Source: Viscum album (taxonomy: Eukaryota; Streptophyta; Magnoliopsida; Santalales; Viscaceae). From it: 64,000 nt of DNA. The stretch spans positions 2,120,296,024-2,120,360,023 of the forward strand of contig OY728122.1 in NCBI GenBank assembly GCA_963277665.1. Direction: 5' to 3'. A program made the position numbers and the translations under genes. Positions 52,293-63,969 of the stretch are shown here, piece by piece; position 1 is the first letter of the stretch; the number at the start of each line of letters is the position of its first letter. Under the pieces are notes generated by a model. That model was not told the DNA's origin, did not search any database, and saw only the letters and a program-made list of their open reading frames with translations.

Positions 52293-54040
52293 ATGTCTTC
52301 TACACATGATGATGTTAATAATCCCAGGGAAGAAGAGGTTGTTGATGATGAAACTATAGAATTACTAGAGGATCAATAGCTGGTTGATGAAAAGAAAACA
52401 ACGATGCATCATCATAGTGTTGAATAAAATTATCAAGGAATTATTCCAAGGTATAAAATTTAATGTTGTTTGGAATCAACATATCTAACCTATTGATTCC
52501 AACAATTCAACAGTCATTAGTTTTCTTAGGGTCATGATGAGGATGAATTTACTTATTGATATTGATACATGGTTCCACATCCGACCTATAATGAAGGAAA
52601 TCCTTTGGAATGATATAATGTTTGTGTTATGATATACTTTCTCTATTTTATTGGAAAAATAAATAATGAATCATTGATTTAATTTTAATTATTCCTTATA
52701 GATTTCATTTATTTTAGAATATTTCCATAATAAATTTGTCTTAATGTCTTCTAGAAAATCTGATAGACTCTTCTAAACTCTTCTTACAAAGATACATCTT
52801 AGGTATGTTAAGGTAATTGTAAATCTATAACCACCAGTTAGTTATGAACACATTATAAAGTAGTAAATGTGGATGGAATTCATCAAACGTGTAATTTGGA
52901 AATCATTTTAGGGGTTTTCTAGTCGATAATATATTATCTGACATTAATTATTTTATCCAAATTGATTCAAAGTTGTTAATTTATAAAATAACAAAGTCAC
53001 TCTTTAAATAAATAACGTGCATCAAAACCAATGTACCCCAATCACAATGCAAGGATTGGGTACACTTTATTAGAGTAAAAATTGGTATGTATTTTAAATA
53101 CACAATAAATTTTTATATATGTGATATCAAATAGCATATGTTCCTTTTTTTTGTAGATCAATGAATAAAAATATGAATCCACTTCCATCCCAAGTTATGT
53201 GCTATAGAAGGAGGATCATGTAATGTAGGAGGGTAAATTAATTAATGAAAACACGAAATAGTATTGGAAACATGTGTAAGTGTGATATAATTTTAATTTT
53301 TTATACTTTATAACAATATTATATAAATATATCTATTTATATTAATATATTTTTTATATTGTTTAGACATAAGAATCATCAACATTTGTACCATAAAAAA
53401 ATATACTTTCAATAGATTTTAAGTATCCTAAACAATATGGTTGCATAAGAGGATATGGTTTTGGAGTCTCTCATACAGCATACTTCGGGAAGATAAAACC
53501 ACATGATGATACATATAATATGTTCAGATGTTTGAAAGCATAAATAGACTAAAAACAAGATATATTTTTTTAGTCTGGTTTGGAAGACCAGTGTATGAGA
53601 AAGGATCAAAGTGAACTGGCGGTGGAGAAATGATCTTCACATGAACAAAATAATCCCACAATATTTCTGGCTATTCATTCCCCCAACCACATGCCTAACT
53701 CATGGTAATCAATTTTTTCATTAATATTTCCCATAAATATGAATTAAACATCTTCTGATAACAATATATTACTAAAATTATACAAGGTACAGTTGTATGT
53801 GATTTGTATCTATTAACACACACACTCCATAATGTTGTAATGGGTACAGTGGATAATATCCCAGGAGACAAGCTACACCATCAAGGCCTCCTAAAAGATC
53901 ACATGATAGTGGGGATTTAGGTGTATCATGAGTTGACTGCTAAGTTTCCTTTTCCACTTGATGGTCCGAATACTACAATGGTCAATGATGATATTGGAGA
54001 TTTCATAGCATTTCTATCTAATCATATAATAATAAAAGAG
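52293..54040 (+). pseudogene. TNPA-like CACTA transposase pseudogene, copy B
   Basis: ATG at 52,293 starts MSSTHDDVNNPREEEVVDDE, the best preserved N terminus of the three. Next comes VVWNQHI, then NNSTVISFLGVMMRMNLLID and MKEILWNDI (about 52,465-52,625), matching the conserved 'W...G.P.G........F...LG...R......' pattern of Transposase_24 proteins. The NPH-type exon (52,795-52,900) is damaged. PKQYGCIRGYGFGVSHT (about 53,430-53,480) corresponds to the conserved 'P...GRVRG.G..VTPS' motif and is open here. The C-terminal block lies at about 53,800-54,035. In-frame stops (one soon after ELLEDQ) make it inactive. Confidence 0.78.
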
Positions 54041-54169
54041 GTATGTATTTAAAAAAATTGTATTAAAAACCTATAATGGTTGACGATAAAAGGTTTAATA
54101 TGAGGTAATATATTATAAATGGATAAATTGGTGGGTAAATAGAAGGTACAATCATGTGAATCTAGTGAA

Positions 54170-55410
54170 TAAACCATGAAAACAAAATGACCTTCCGAGA
54201 GTACCTTCTTCCAACCTATTCTAGATAAACATTTATTATCATTACAACTTCATCAGGAGACCACATTTAAAGATTAAAATATTTATTAAATTGAATATGA
54301 ATAATAAATATATATAAATTCCTTGAAATATGGAATTGGTTTTGAGACTCTAAATGAGGTTCTCAAGGATGAATGGTTGGGCATCTTAATTTTGAATACA
54401 TACATAAGGTACATTATCCTAATACGTCTATAAAAATAGTGAGAAAATATTTTTATTAACATTAATAACTATAAATATTTTCTACAAGAGTTTATATTAT
54501 AACTATATTAAAGGAATATTGTGTAAATAATTATCTGGATTCATTAATCTCTATATCATTTCTATGGAGAAGCTTACTTAGGATGATGGAGAAATTAAGA
54601 TGAAAAAATATGTTACTAGAAGTGTTTAATAAAAAATAATAAAATAATAAAATATTTTTTATGACTATAATGAAAAGTAAAACACTATAATATAATCATA
54701 TAAAATATTTTTTTAATTTTTTTAATATTTAATTTTTTTGTTTTTAAGGCACACTGGATGATGATCACAGTCAATCTGGACACCCTAAATATTTAATTTT
54801 CTGATCCAATTCATGGATATCCAACCATCCTACCACACATGATGTATATTGTGAATTTTTAATGCACTGAAATCAATAAGTTATAGATAAATTTAAAATT
54901 ATATGTTTCAGTGTATGTTTTAACAAGAATTTTGTTGTGATATGGAATTATCTAAATATAGGCTAAATCATGGCCTAAAATCGGTGTCTGAAAAGATAAA
55001 TCTTGTGGAATACTAAAATAGAAACAAATTAAAGTATATATAGAAACACGTAATTATCAAAAAAATTCAAAAAATTACATATTTAGATAAATATTTGTAT
55101 GGTGTCTGAAACATGATAATGAAATCGACTGTGGATATTACATTTTAAAATTTATGAGAGAGATTATAAAGAATTAAAAGATCAGCATCCCCCAATTGGT
55201 AATTTCAAAAGTAAATTAAAATTTCATTAAATATATTTCATAATCATTTTTTCTTTATTTTCTCAGTACTGTCAATATTTCCAAAAAACCAAATACTTAA
55301 AAGAAGAAATAATTTTTTTAGAGATGAGTGGACAATGTACTTTTTGTTAGAATGTATACTGACAAAAAATTAAGGGGATTACCTATTATGGTTGTGATCA
55401 AGTATGAGTT
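54170..55410 (+). pseudogene. Ulp1-like cysteine protease pseudogene, copy B
   Basis: The same exon series as copy A. KDEWLGILILNT (about 54,365-54,400) represents the helical block, AHWMMITVNLDTLNI the His exon (His codon at 54,752), and SDPIHGYPT the Asp region. IDCGYYILKFMREIIKN (55,124-55,175) has the nucleophile Cys at 55,130-55,132 and is fully open. All three catalytic residues are present, although a stop separates the His and Asp motifs. The C-terminal exon (55,315-55,345, RDEW) matches the last helix of the family. Confidence 0.82.
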
Positions 55411-55559
55411 AGGAACTTAAAAATATATTTGGGGCGTCAATCATTAGTGTCATAATTCTTATATATTATTTTTGATCTCTTTATCAAGGAGATGTATAAT
55501 GGAGGAAATCACTTTTTTTATAATTGATGAATTGAAAATAATAAAATTGTTGGGAAATG

Positions 55560-55645
55560 GCAGAGGCGGAGGAAAAGTTAGAGTCAGAGACTGATGTGGG
55601 TGGAGGAGGTAGAGGAGGAGACAAAGCACTAGCTTGCAGACAATA
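55560..55645 (+). other. G/A-rich tract, copy B
   Basis: Reads MAEAEEKLESETDVGGGGRG in one frame. Position and composition match the tracts in copies A and C. Confidence 0.5.
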
Positions 55646-56039
55646 AAATTGTTTCTAAATGAAGTATAATGAGTATCATACCAATATTTTGTTGGAGAAC
55701 AGTTGTTGAAAAGATCATATGATACATGTCACTTAGGATAAGAGACATTGTGAAATTATTTTAGATGGATTGTTGAAATAACTCTTTTCAACACTTTTTT
55801 AAGTGATTTTATACAGTGTACTAATCCCCTTATAAGATCATTCTATGTTGGAAGCTTCAATTTCTCCACTAGTGTTATTGAAGCAATGTCTGTACAACTC
55901 CCAATCATCAAACTGGTATATAATCCAACATAAATGTTTGAATAAATATGTAAGTAATCAAACACTGATTTCAACACGTGTATGAGATAAATATTGGAGG
56001 ACAACCAGAATTGATATATCACAGTCATTGTGGAGGGAT

Positions 56040-58080
56040 GGTGTCAAAGTGTCTATTATCATTTTAAAAATGAAATTTTAATACAAAAAAAGTGTCAATC
56101 ACTAAAAACAAATAAAACCCATTTGATTTTTCATTATAATTTATTAAAATGATTCATAATTAATTTTTGACATGTAAGAATCAGTCTCATGAAAACCCTA
56201 CACACAATCAAACCTATATGAATAAAAGTGTATGTTTTCAATTTAAAATGACTTTTTAGTAAAAAAAACACAAGTGATGTACTCAAAACCAATGAAACAC
56301 ATTTAAATTGTTTTTATACATTAGGAAAATGATCCATAAGTCATTTGAGATCTATATTAATTATATCTACCTCAATCCGACACACGGTGTGACCAGAATA
56401 ACTTCATGTTCATATTTATATTCAAAATTGACATTAAATTTAGTGAAATAATAACTGACATACTAAAAACTAAGAAAAAAATTCAGACAGTTTTGGAACA
56501 TTAGTAAAGAGATCCATATGTCATTTAAGATGTGTTGGAATTAGCCTCACCCCAATCTAACACATGGTATTACTGGTATGACTCGAAGTGTATCTTTTTA
56601 TTCAAAATTGACATTAGTTTTAGTGAGAAAAAACATACATAATAAAAATTGATCCAATGTGTTTGTATTGTATTGATACATTATGAAAATGATCCATAAG
56701 TCATTTTTAATGTGTAGGAATAATTTTTACCACAATATGATGCATGGTGTGAAAGTAATGACTCGAAGTGCATCTTTTTATTCAAAATTGACATTGATTT
56801 TAGTGAAAAAAACAACTAACATACACAAAACGTAGAAAAAGAATTTATATTATTTTGGTGAATTAGTAAAACGATCATTATGTCATTTTTTATGTTTAAT
56901 TAGATTCACCTGAACCTGATATCTGATGTTCACGGTATGACTCAAAGTGTCTGTTATTATTTTAAAATTAACATTTTAATAGAAAAAATTGTCACTCAAT
57001 AAAAAATAGAGAAACATGATTAGATTGTATTTATAATTTAGGAAAGTGATTCATAATTAATTTTTGACATGATTGAATTATTATCATGTCAAACCCACAC
57101 ATGATTCAACATGTATGACTAAAAGTGCATGTTTCCATTTTAAAATGGCATTTTAGTAAAAAAAAACAATTGACATACTCAAAACTGAAGAAACACATTT
57201 ATATAGATTTGATAATTTATTAAAATGGTTCATCATTAATTTGAGACATGTATATATTAGCCACACCTCAATCTAATGCATTGTGTGACCGGTATGGCTT
57301 GAAGTGCCTCTTTTTATTGAAATTTGACATTGATTTTAGTGAAAAAAAACAACTGACATACTCAAAACTGAGAAAACTCATTTGGATTGTTTTGGTAATT
57401 TAGTAAAATGATCCATAAGAAATTTTTTATGTTTATAAATCATGCACACCTAAATCTGGTACTCGATGATCCTTGGATGACGCAATGTATCTGTTATTAG
57501 TTTAAAATTAACATTTTAATACAAAAAGTGTCACTCATTAAAAACCTATAAAATATGTTTCTATGACCTTTATAATTTATAAAAGTGTTAAATAGTTCAT
57601 TTATGAGGTGTTGGATTCAGTCTCATGTCAATCACACCCATGATTCAACCTATATGACAAAAGTACATGTTTCCAATTTAAAATTACATTTTAGTCAAAA
57701 ACACAAATGACATACTCAAAAACAATGAATCATGTTTGGATTGTTTTTATACATTAGTAAAATGATCCATATGTCATTTGGGACATGTGAGAATCAGATA
57801 AACCCCAATCCGATGCACATCGTGACTATTATAACTCTAAGTGCATCTTTTTATTCAAAATTAACATTAATTATAATGAAAAACAACTAACATAATCAGA
57901 AATGATAAAACACATTCAGATTGTTTTGGTACTTTAGGAAAATGATCTATAAGCCAATTGTGATATATAGAAATCAATTGTACCTTAATCTGTCTCATGG
58001 TGTGACTGATATGACTCCAAGTGTGCCTTTTTATTAAAAATTGACATTAATTTTAGTGAAAAAAGTGACATACATTATAA
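56040..58080. repeat. 180-bp tandem array, copy B
   Basis: The same unit and block order as in copy A (TTCAAAATTGACATTAAT, CACATTTAAATTGTTTTT, CCATAAGTCATTT, TATGACTCGAAGTG), with a period near 180 bp and about eleven units. It ends with the segment GTGATTTAGTTTGTTGTTAC and CCTATACCATCACACT, as copy A does at 45,170-45,245. Confidence 0.88.
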
Positions 58081-58259
58081 TAGTGTTTTTTGTATTTCTA
58101 TGGAAAATTTTATTTCATTTAAGTTTTGTATTTTTATCTAATTTTTGATAATTTCTTCTTATATTTTTGGTGATTTAGTTTGTTGTTACAACATGTTTCA
58201 TACCCTGTTTCTAGTGTTGTGGTGTCCTATACCATCACACTGTAGTATTCCCCTTTATT

Positions 58260-59479
58260 ATGCACACCTCCCCATATGTCAGAGGTTATCGACTAGAAAT
58301 GATGGTCTAATAAGTAAACTGGAGAGACTATACCTTATTTATCATAGTAAGCCATTATAGTTAGAATACTAAATAAAGGAAACAATAAATAATAAGAAAT
58401 GAACAATAACCATGCACAAATTACCATTTCCCAAAACTGGGTAAAATCCCACAACCAAACGATCAGTATGCCATGTCATGTCATATAGTGATAAGTGTAA
58501 GGAAAACAAAAAATAAAGACAAGAAAAATAATCCCCAAAATGGGTTCTCACACCAATTCTAGTCCCCTTATCCATGTGCATCCCATACCCAATCAATCAT
58601 CTAGTTTACGTACCTTTCTGTTGTCCTAACCTGAACCATGAACTCTGCTTGGGTACCCAATGGAAGCCCGAGCAGGGTGTGAGTACAACTCAGTAGGCCA
58701 CCATGAACAATTTCTAAAAAATATTCAGTCTAATAGATAGTGTATATATGTACTAAAATAAGAAAAAGGTAAAAAAATTGATAAATTGGGTCATTAGTTA
58801 ACAAAATTATCTTAAAACATTTACATCATTTAATCCATGGGTTATGAAAATTATTTATTACACAACGGCCGATGTAGGTCAACCACAAACATAAAGAAAA
58901 TAAACTAGGGTTCCTATCTCACTAGGGAAACCATTTCTCAATCAATTACATCACACTAACTTGGATCCTTAGTCTAGATAGTTCCATCCAATGAATCTGT
59001 TCAGAGCATAGAGCATCAGTCCAACCCCCTAACCCATGAATTATATGGTTGGGGTTTAAAGCCTCATTCCAATCTGACCCATGGGAGGAGCCTCAGTCTA
59101 GTACCCCACATACCACCAATCCATTTTCACATTCTCTATTAACCATTAATCACATAAACCATTTAAATTGGCTATAATCAAAAAATACACAAACAAAAAA
59201 TAACATTTCATGGTTCAATCAATACATAAATCATCTTCATACCTTACCCATTTAAACATTCTCATTTACACATGTACATCATTTAACACATTCACTTTTA
59301 TTCATTTACCTCATTCCCGATATTCCAAACAACCCTTTATGACATGTCACAACTACGAACAACTACCATCAATTTAAATTAATAATTTAAGTTAACATGT
59401 CATCATATTTACCATGGGATCTACTTCATGAAAAATAAATTATATATTTATCATCACAATTTACTATGTTCTGTATGAT
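58260..59479 (-). repeat. 5'-truncated gypsy-type LTR in front of unit C
   Basis: It begins GCACACCTCCCCATATGTC, corresponding to about 70 bases inside the LTR at 50,292, and then aligns with that segment throughout, including GAGTACAACTCAGTAGGCC (58,681). Its right junction with the CACTA body (ACCCCATGGAATTGAG) is the same as in unit B (ACCCCATGGATTGGAA). The frames at 58,145-58,360 and 58,369-58,596 are incidental. Confidence 0.7.
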
Positions 59480-60201
59480 AGAAAACCCCATGGAATTGAG
59501 TGTTCATTCCTTCATTTTTGAAAAGTAATATATTGGAATCCATAATTAAAATTTCATTTTGATTATTTTTTGTCCTCAGTTGATGTAAAGCTCTTATATT
59601 TGAGAAACATATGAGGGAACAGGACTAGTAACATAGGTTAGTGTCATTATAGCTCAATGGGGATAATTTTATGTAATCATGGTAGTGTCGATGACCTTTC
59701 ATACCCTGAATAGTTATTATTTCATTTTGTTTCTTGAGACTCATCCCTCGTATCTTCTATGCGGATTTAACTACACTGGATAGTAGTCGTTCAAAATGGT
59801 CACCAATACCTGGTATGGGATGACTTTTGGTTATAGTAGTTCAAGAATCATAGGTGGGCATCCACAAAATATTGGGGTTGGTATCAAGAAACTAAATGCA
59901 ATAATAACTATTTATGAGGTATGTCATAAAGGATCTTTGGAATCAAAATGATTGGTGGAAGGATTGTTTGAAAGAGGGAGTCAAAAAAATCATCAAGAGA
60001 TGGAAGGAAATCAAGTGTTGTAGGACATATTAAATAAATGTGGTGAAGGTTAGTTGTAATAGAGTATTGATGTATTATATCTCTATTTTTTATAGTAACA
60101 ATTTTCATGGAAGATGCATGAAAATGAATACTTTTATGCATGGAGTGTGTTGTATTATTATTAATCAAGGAAAATTAAATATTTGACTACTCAGGTGTGC
60201 A

Positions 60202-61960
60202 ATGTCTTCTATGCATGTTGATGTTATCAGTCCTAGGGAAGAACAATTTGTTGATGATGAAACTGTAGAATTATTAGGGGATCAACAACATATTGATGAA
60301 AAACAACAACAACGATATAGCATCATAATATTGAATAAACTTTTTAGGGAAATAAGTAAGGTTATAAAATTTTAGGTTGGTTGGAATAAATATGGCTAAC
60401 AAATTGACCCCAACAAGTCATCATTCATTATTTATCTTGGGTTCTCAATGAGGATAAATGTGATGATTGATATTGATTCATGGAACCATGTCCAACATAT
60501 AATGAAGGAAATACATTAAAATATATTACAAAAATGTTAAGATATAATTTATCTATTTTACTAAAAAATTATATAATGAAATGTTGATTTAATTTTTATT
60601 ATTCCTTGTAGAGATGGTTTATTTTATAAGATTTCTATATGAAATTTGTTTTAATGGCCATTATAAAATCAAATAATGGCTTCCAATTTCTTCTTAAAAA
60701 GTTATATCTTAGGGATTATAAGGGTAATGTAAATCCCCACCCACTAGTTAATTATGAAAGATTTATAAATAAGGAAACGTGGACTACTTTAATCAAATAT
60801 CACAATGAGAAATCATTTCAGGTGTGTTTCATGTGATATTATATTCTTTTACATTATTAATTTTATCAAACTTGATTCAAATTTGTTAATTTATGAAACA
60901 AAAAAAGTATTGTTGCAAATAAATAATGTGCATCAAAAATAATTTACCCTTATCGCAAACAAGGATTGGGTTTGATTCATTAGAGAATAAATTGGTATGT
61001 ATTTTAAATCCACAAAAAAATTAATTATGTGATATGAAATAACATATGTTCATTTTTTTTATATAAAGATCCCTGAATCAAAATCTTAATCCACTACCAA
61101 CTCACATCATGTTATATGGAAGGAGACTCATGTAAATAAGGAGGGTAAATTAGTTGATGAAAGTACACAAATATTATTGGAAACATGTGTAAGTATGAAA
61201 TAATTTTAATTTGTTATGATTTATAAAAATATTACATAAAAATATCTATTTATGTTCATATTTATTTTATATGTTTTAGACACAAGAATCAAAAATGACC
61301 ATACTAGAAGAAAAACTACTTTCTGTAGCTTTGAAGTGGCCTAAACAATATGGTCATGTTAGAGGATAAGGTTTTGCAGTCTCTCCTAGCATATATTTCA
61401 AGAAGATAAAAACACGTGAAGATACATATAATATGGTGACATGATTAGAGATACAAATAGAACCACTATAAGATATTATTATTTGGTTTGGTTTGGAAAC
61501 CAATGTATGGGAAAGGATCAAAGAGAACTAGTGGTGGGGAAAATATCCACACGTGAACCCAATGACCCCACTAACATTGAGGATATTAATTCTCCCCAAC
61601 TATATACCTAACTTGTGGTTATAGATTTTTTCATTACTATTTCTCCAAAATTTGAATCAAACAACTTCCTATAATATTATAATAATAAAATTCTATAGGG
61701 TACAACTATATGTGATTTGTGTTGGTCAACACCCACGCACCACCGTGTTGCAATGGGTACATTGTATAATATCTCAGGGGACAAGCTACACCATCATGTC
61801 CTCCCAAAGGCTTACAAGAGAGTGGGGATTTAGGTATCTCAAGAGATGACAACTGAGTTAACTATTACACTTTATGGTCTAGATATTACATTGGTTAAGC
61901 ATCCTATTGGATCTTTCATGGAATGGATGTATAATCCTATAAATATACATGAGGTATTAC
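60202..61960 (+). pseudogene. TNPA-like CACTA transposase pseudogene, copy C
   Basis: ATG at 60,202 starts MSSMHVDVISPREEQFVDDE and stays open for about 50 codons. The second exon (60,639-60,836) is open: LRDYKGNVNPHPLVNYERF, then INKETWTTLIKYHNEKSFQ, ending at a splice donor-like CAGGTGTG. KEGKLVDESTQILLETC (about 61,140-61,190) is the conserved 'THVNKEG..VDE' segment. KWPKQYGHVRG and SIYFKKIKTREDTYNMV follow (61,335-61,437). The C-terminal exon gives VAMGTLYNISGDKLHHHVLP (about 61,748-61,806), PKAYKRVGI and FMEWMYNPINIHEV. This is the copy in which the domain order is easiest to read. Stops and frameshifts remain. Confidence 0.8.
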
Positions 61961-62089
61961 TTTAAAAAAAGCATATGAAAATTTTTTAACAGTTGATGAT
62001 AAGAGGTCTGAAGTTAGGTATGATATGAAATATGGATAAAGTGTGGATAAATGGAATGTCGAATCACGAAAATCTAGTGAGTGGACCAA

Positions 62090-63320
62090 GAAAACAAAAT
62101 GACCTTCAGAGAGTACTTTCTCCCCACTTGTTATATAGAAACATTTATTATCATTAAAAGTTCATGAAGATACCACATTTAAAGACAAAACTATGTCTTA
62201 CATTGAATATAAAGAGGAATTATATGTAAATTCCTTGATATATGTAATTGGTCTCGAGACTCTAAATGAGATTCTCAAGGATGAATGGCTTAGTGTCTCA
62301 ATTTTGAATATATACATAAGGTACATTTTCATAATACATTTGTATAAATAGTGATATAATATAAATATTAACATTAATCACTATTCGTATTTTCTATAGA
62401 GATTTATATTACATCTATATAAAGTGAACATAATTTGAATCGTGATTTGGATTCATTAATCCCTATTTCATTTATATGGAAAAAATTACATTAGATGATG
62501 TAGAAATTAAGAAGAAAAAAATGAGTTACTCGAATCATTTAAAAAAATTAGATGAAACAATATTTTTGATGTGTACAATGAAAAGGTAAAACTCTATAAT
62601 CTAATTAGATAAAATATATTTTTAATTTTTTCAATAATTAATTGTTTTTGTTTTTTAGGGAACACTGGATGATGATCGTAGTCAATCTAGACACCCCGAA
62701 TATTTATTTTTTGGATCCAATGCATGGATATCCAAACAACTGACCATGAATGATCTGTATTTTGAATTTGAAATACACTACAATAAAAAATGTATAGATA
62801 AACTTTGAATTATATTTTTCAGTTTGTGTTTCAAAAAAAATTGTTATGATAGATTGATCGCTAAATATATGCTAAATCATGGCCTGAAATTATTGTCTGA
62901 AGAGATAAAGCATATGGATTACTATAAATGGAAAAAAAAATCTATATGTAGAAATATTTAACTATAAAAACATTTCAAAACAATTTAATTATTTTAATCA
63001 AAATTTTTATAGTGTCTGAAATAAGATAATGACATCGATTATGAATATTATGTTTGAAAATTTATGATAGAGATCATAAAGAATGAAAAGACATGCATCC
63101 CCAATAGGTAATATCTAAAGGTAATTACAATTTCATTAAATATATTTCATAATCATTTTCTTGTCTATATTTTCTCAATACTATCAAGGTTTATGACAAC
63201 CCAAATACTCAGATGAAGAAATAAATTTTTTTAGAGATGAGTGGGAAGCATACTTTTGGTTAGAATGTATTCCAACAAAAAGATAGGCAATTACCTTCCA
63301 TGTTTGTGATATAGAATGAA
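62090..63320 (+). pseudogene. Ulp1-like cysteine protease pseudogene, copy C
   Basis: The helical block FKDKTMSYIEYKEELYVNSL and ILKDEWLSVSILNIYIR lie at about 62,180-62,320. The His-Asp exon is completely open (EHWMMIVVNLDTPNIYFLDP, then MHGYPNN, 62,660-62,727). In the nucleophile exon the expected Cys-Gly is Tyr-Glu (DYEYYV, Tyr codon 63,040-63,042), so a TGT to TAT change has destroyed the active site. KFMIEIIKNEKTCIP follows, then an AAAGGTAATT donor-like site. Expected to be inactive even if expressed. Confidence 0.82.
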
Positions 63321-63459
63321 TTATGAAATTAAAAATATATTTGGAGTGTGAATTATTAGTTTCATAATGCTTATATATTATTTTTTATCTTTTTTCATGG
63401 ATAATTATAATGGTGTAAATCGCTTTTTTTAGAAGCATTAACTTGTAAAAAATAAAATT

Positions 63460-63580
63460 ATAGGGTAATGGGGGAGGTGGAGGTAGTGGAAAAGGTAGAG
63501 ATAGAGTTATAGACTGACAAAGGGGAAGAGGTAGAGTATGAGACCAAGGTAGAGGAGGATACAAAGATATGGATTGAAAA
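63460..63580 (+). other. G/A-rich tract, copy C
   Basis: GGGGGAGGTGGAGGTAGTGG and similar, in the same position as in copies A and B. The opposite-strand frame at 63,385-63,663 (Pro/Leu-rich) is its shadow. Confidence 0.5.
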
Positions 63581-63969
63581 TAATAAAACTTTTTGGGAAA
63601 TAAAGTAGAATGAGGATCATACCAAGATTGTGTTTGAGAACAATTTTTGAAAATTTCACACAAAACATGTCACTTAAGATAGGAGTGATTGTGCAACTGT
63701 TTCAAGTGAATTATTGAAATAATGTTTTTCACCGATTTTTTATATGATATTATATAGGGTTGTAATACCCCTATAAGATTATTTTATGTTGGAAGCATCA
63801 ATTTCTCCACTAGTGTTATTGAAGAAACATCCGTACAACTCCCAATCAACAAACAGGTATATAATCCAACGTAAATGTTTGAATAAATATGTGTGTAATC
63901 AAACACCAGATTCATCAGGTGTAAGATAGAAATATTAGAGAAAAATCCGAATTGATATATTGTGTTCAT

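Larger units (their letters stand above)
51576..58255 (+). repeat. unit B: CACTA body copy
   Basis: It is homologous to unit A from the upstream region to the end of the 180-bp array. It lacks both the CACTA terminal inverted repeat and the right subterminal repeats. At its right edge (...CACACTGTAGTATTCCCC) it is joined directly to a 5'-truncated LTR that leads into unit C. An upstream block GGTGTAGCTCAGTGGTGATG at 51,736 resembles a tRNA A box and has counterparts in A (about 38,722) and C (about 59,647). Confidence 0.85.

Noticed and set aside
53409..53609. 66-codon minus-strand frame
   Set aside because: It is the shadow of the TNPA-like exon with the PKQYG motif on the plus strand.
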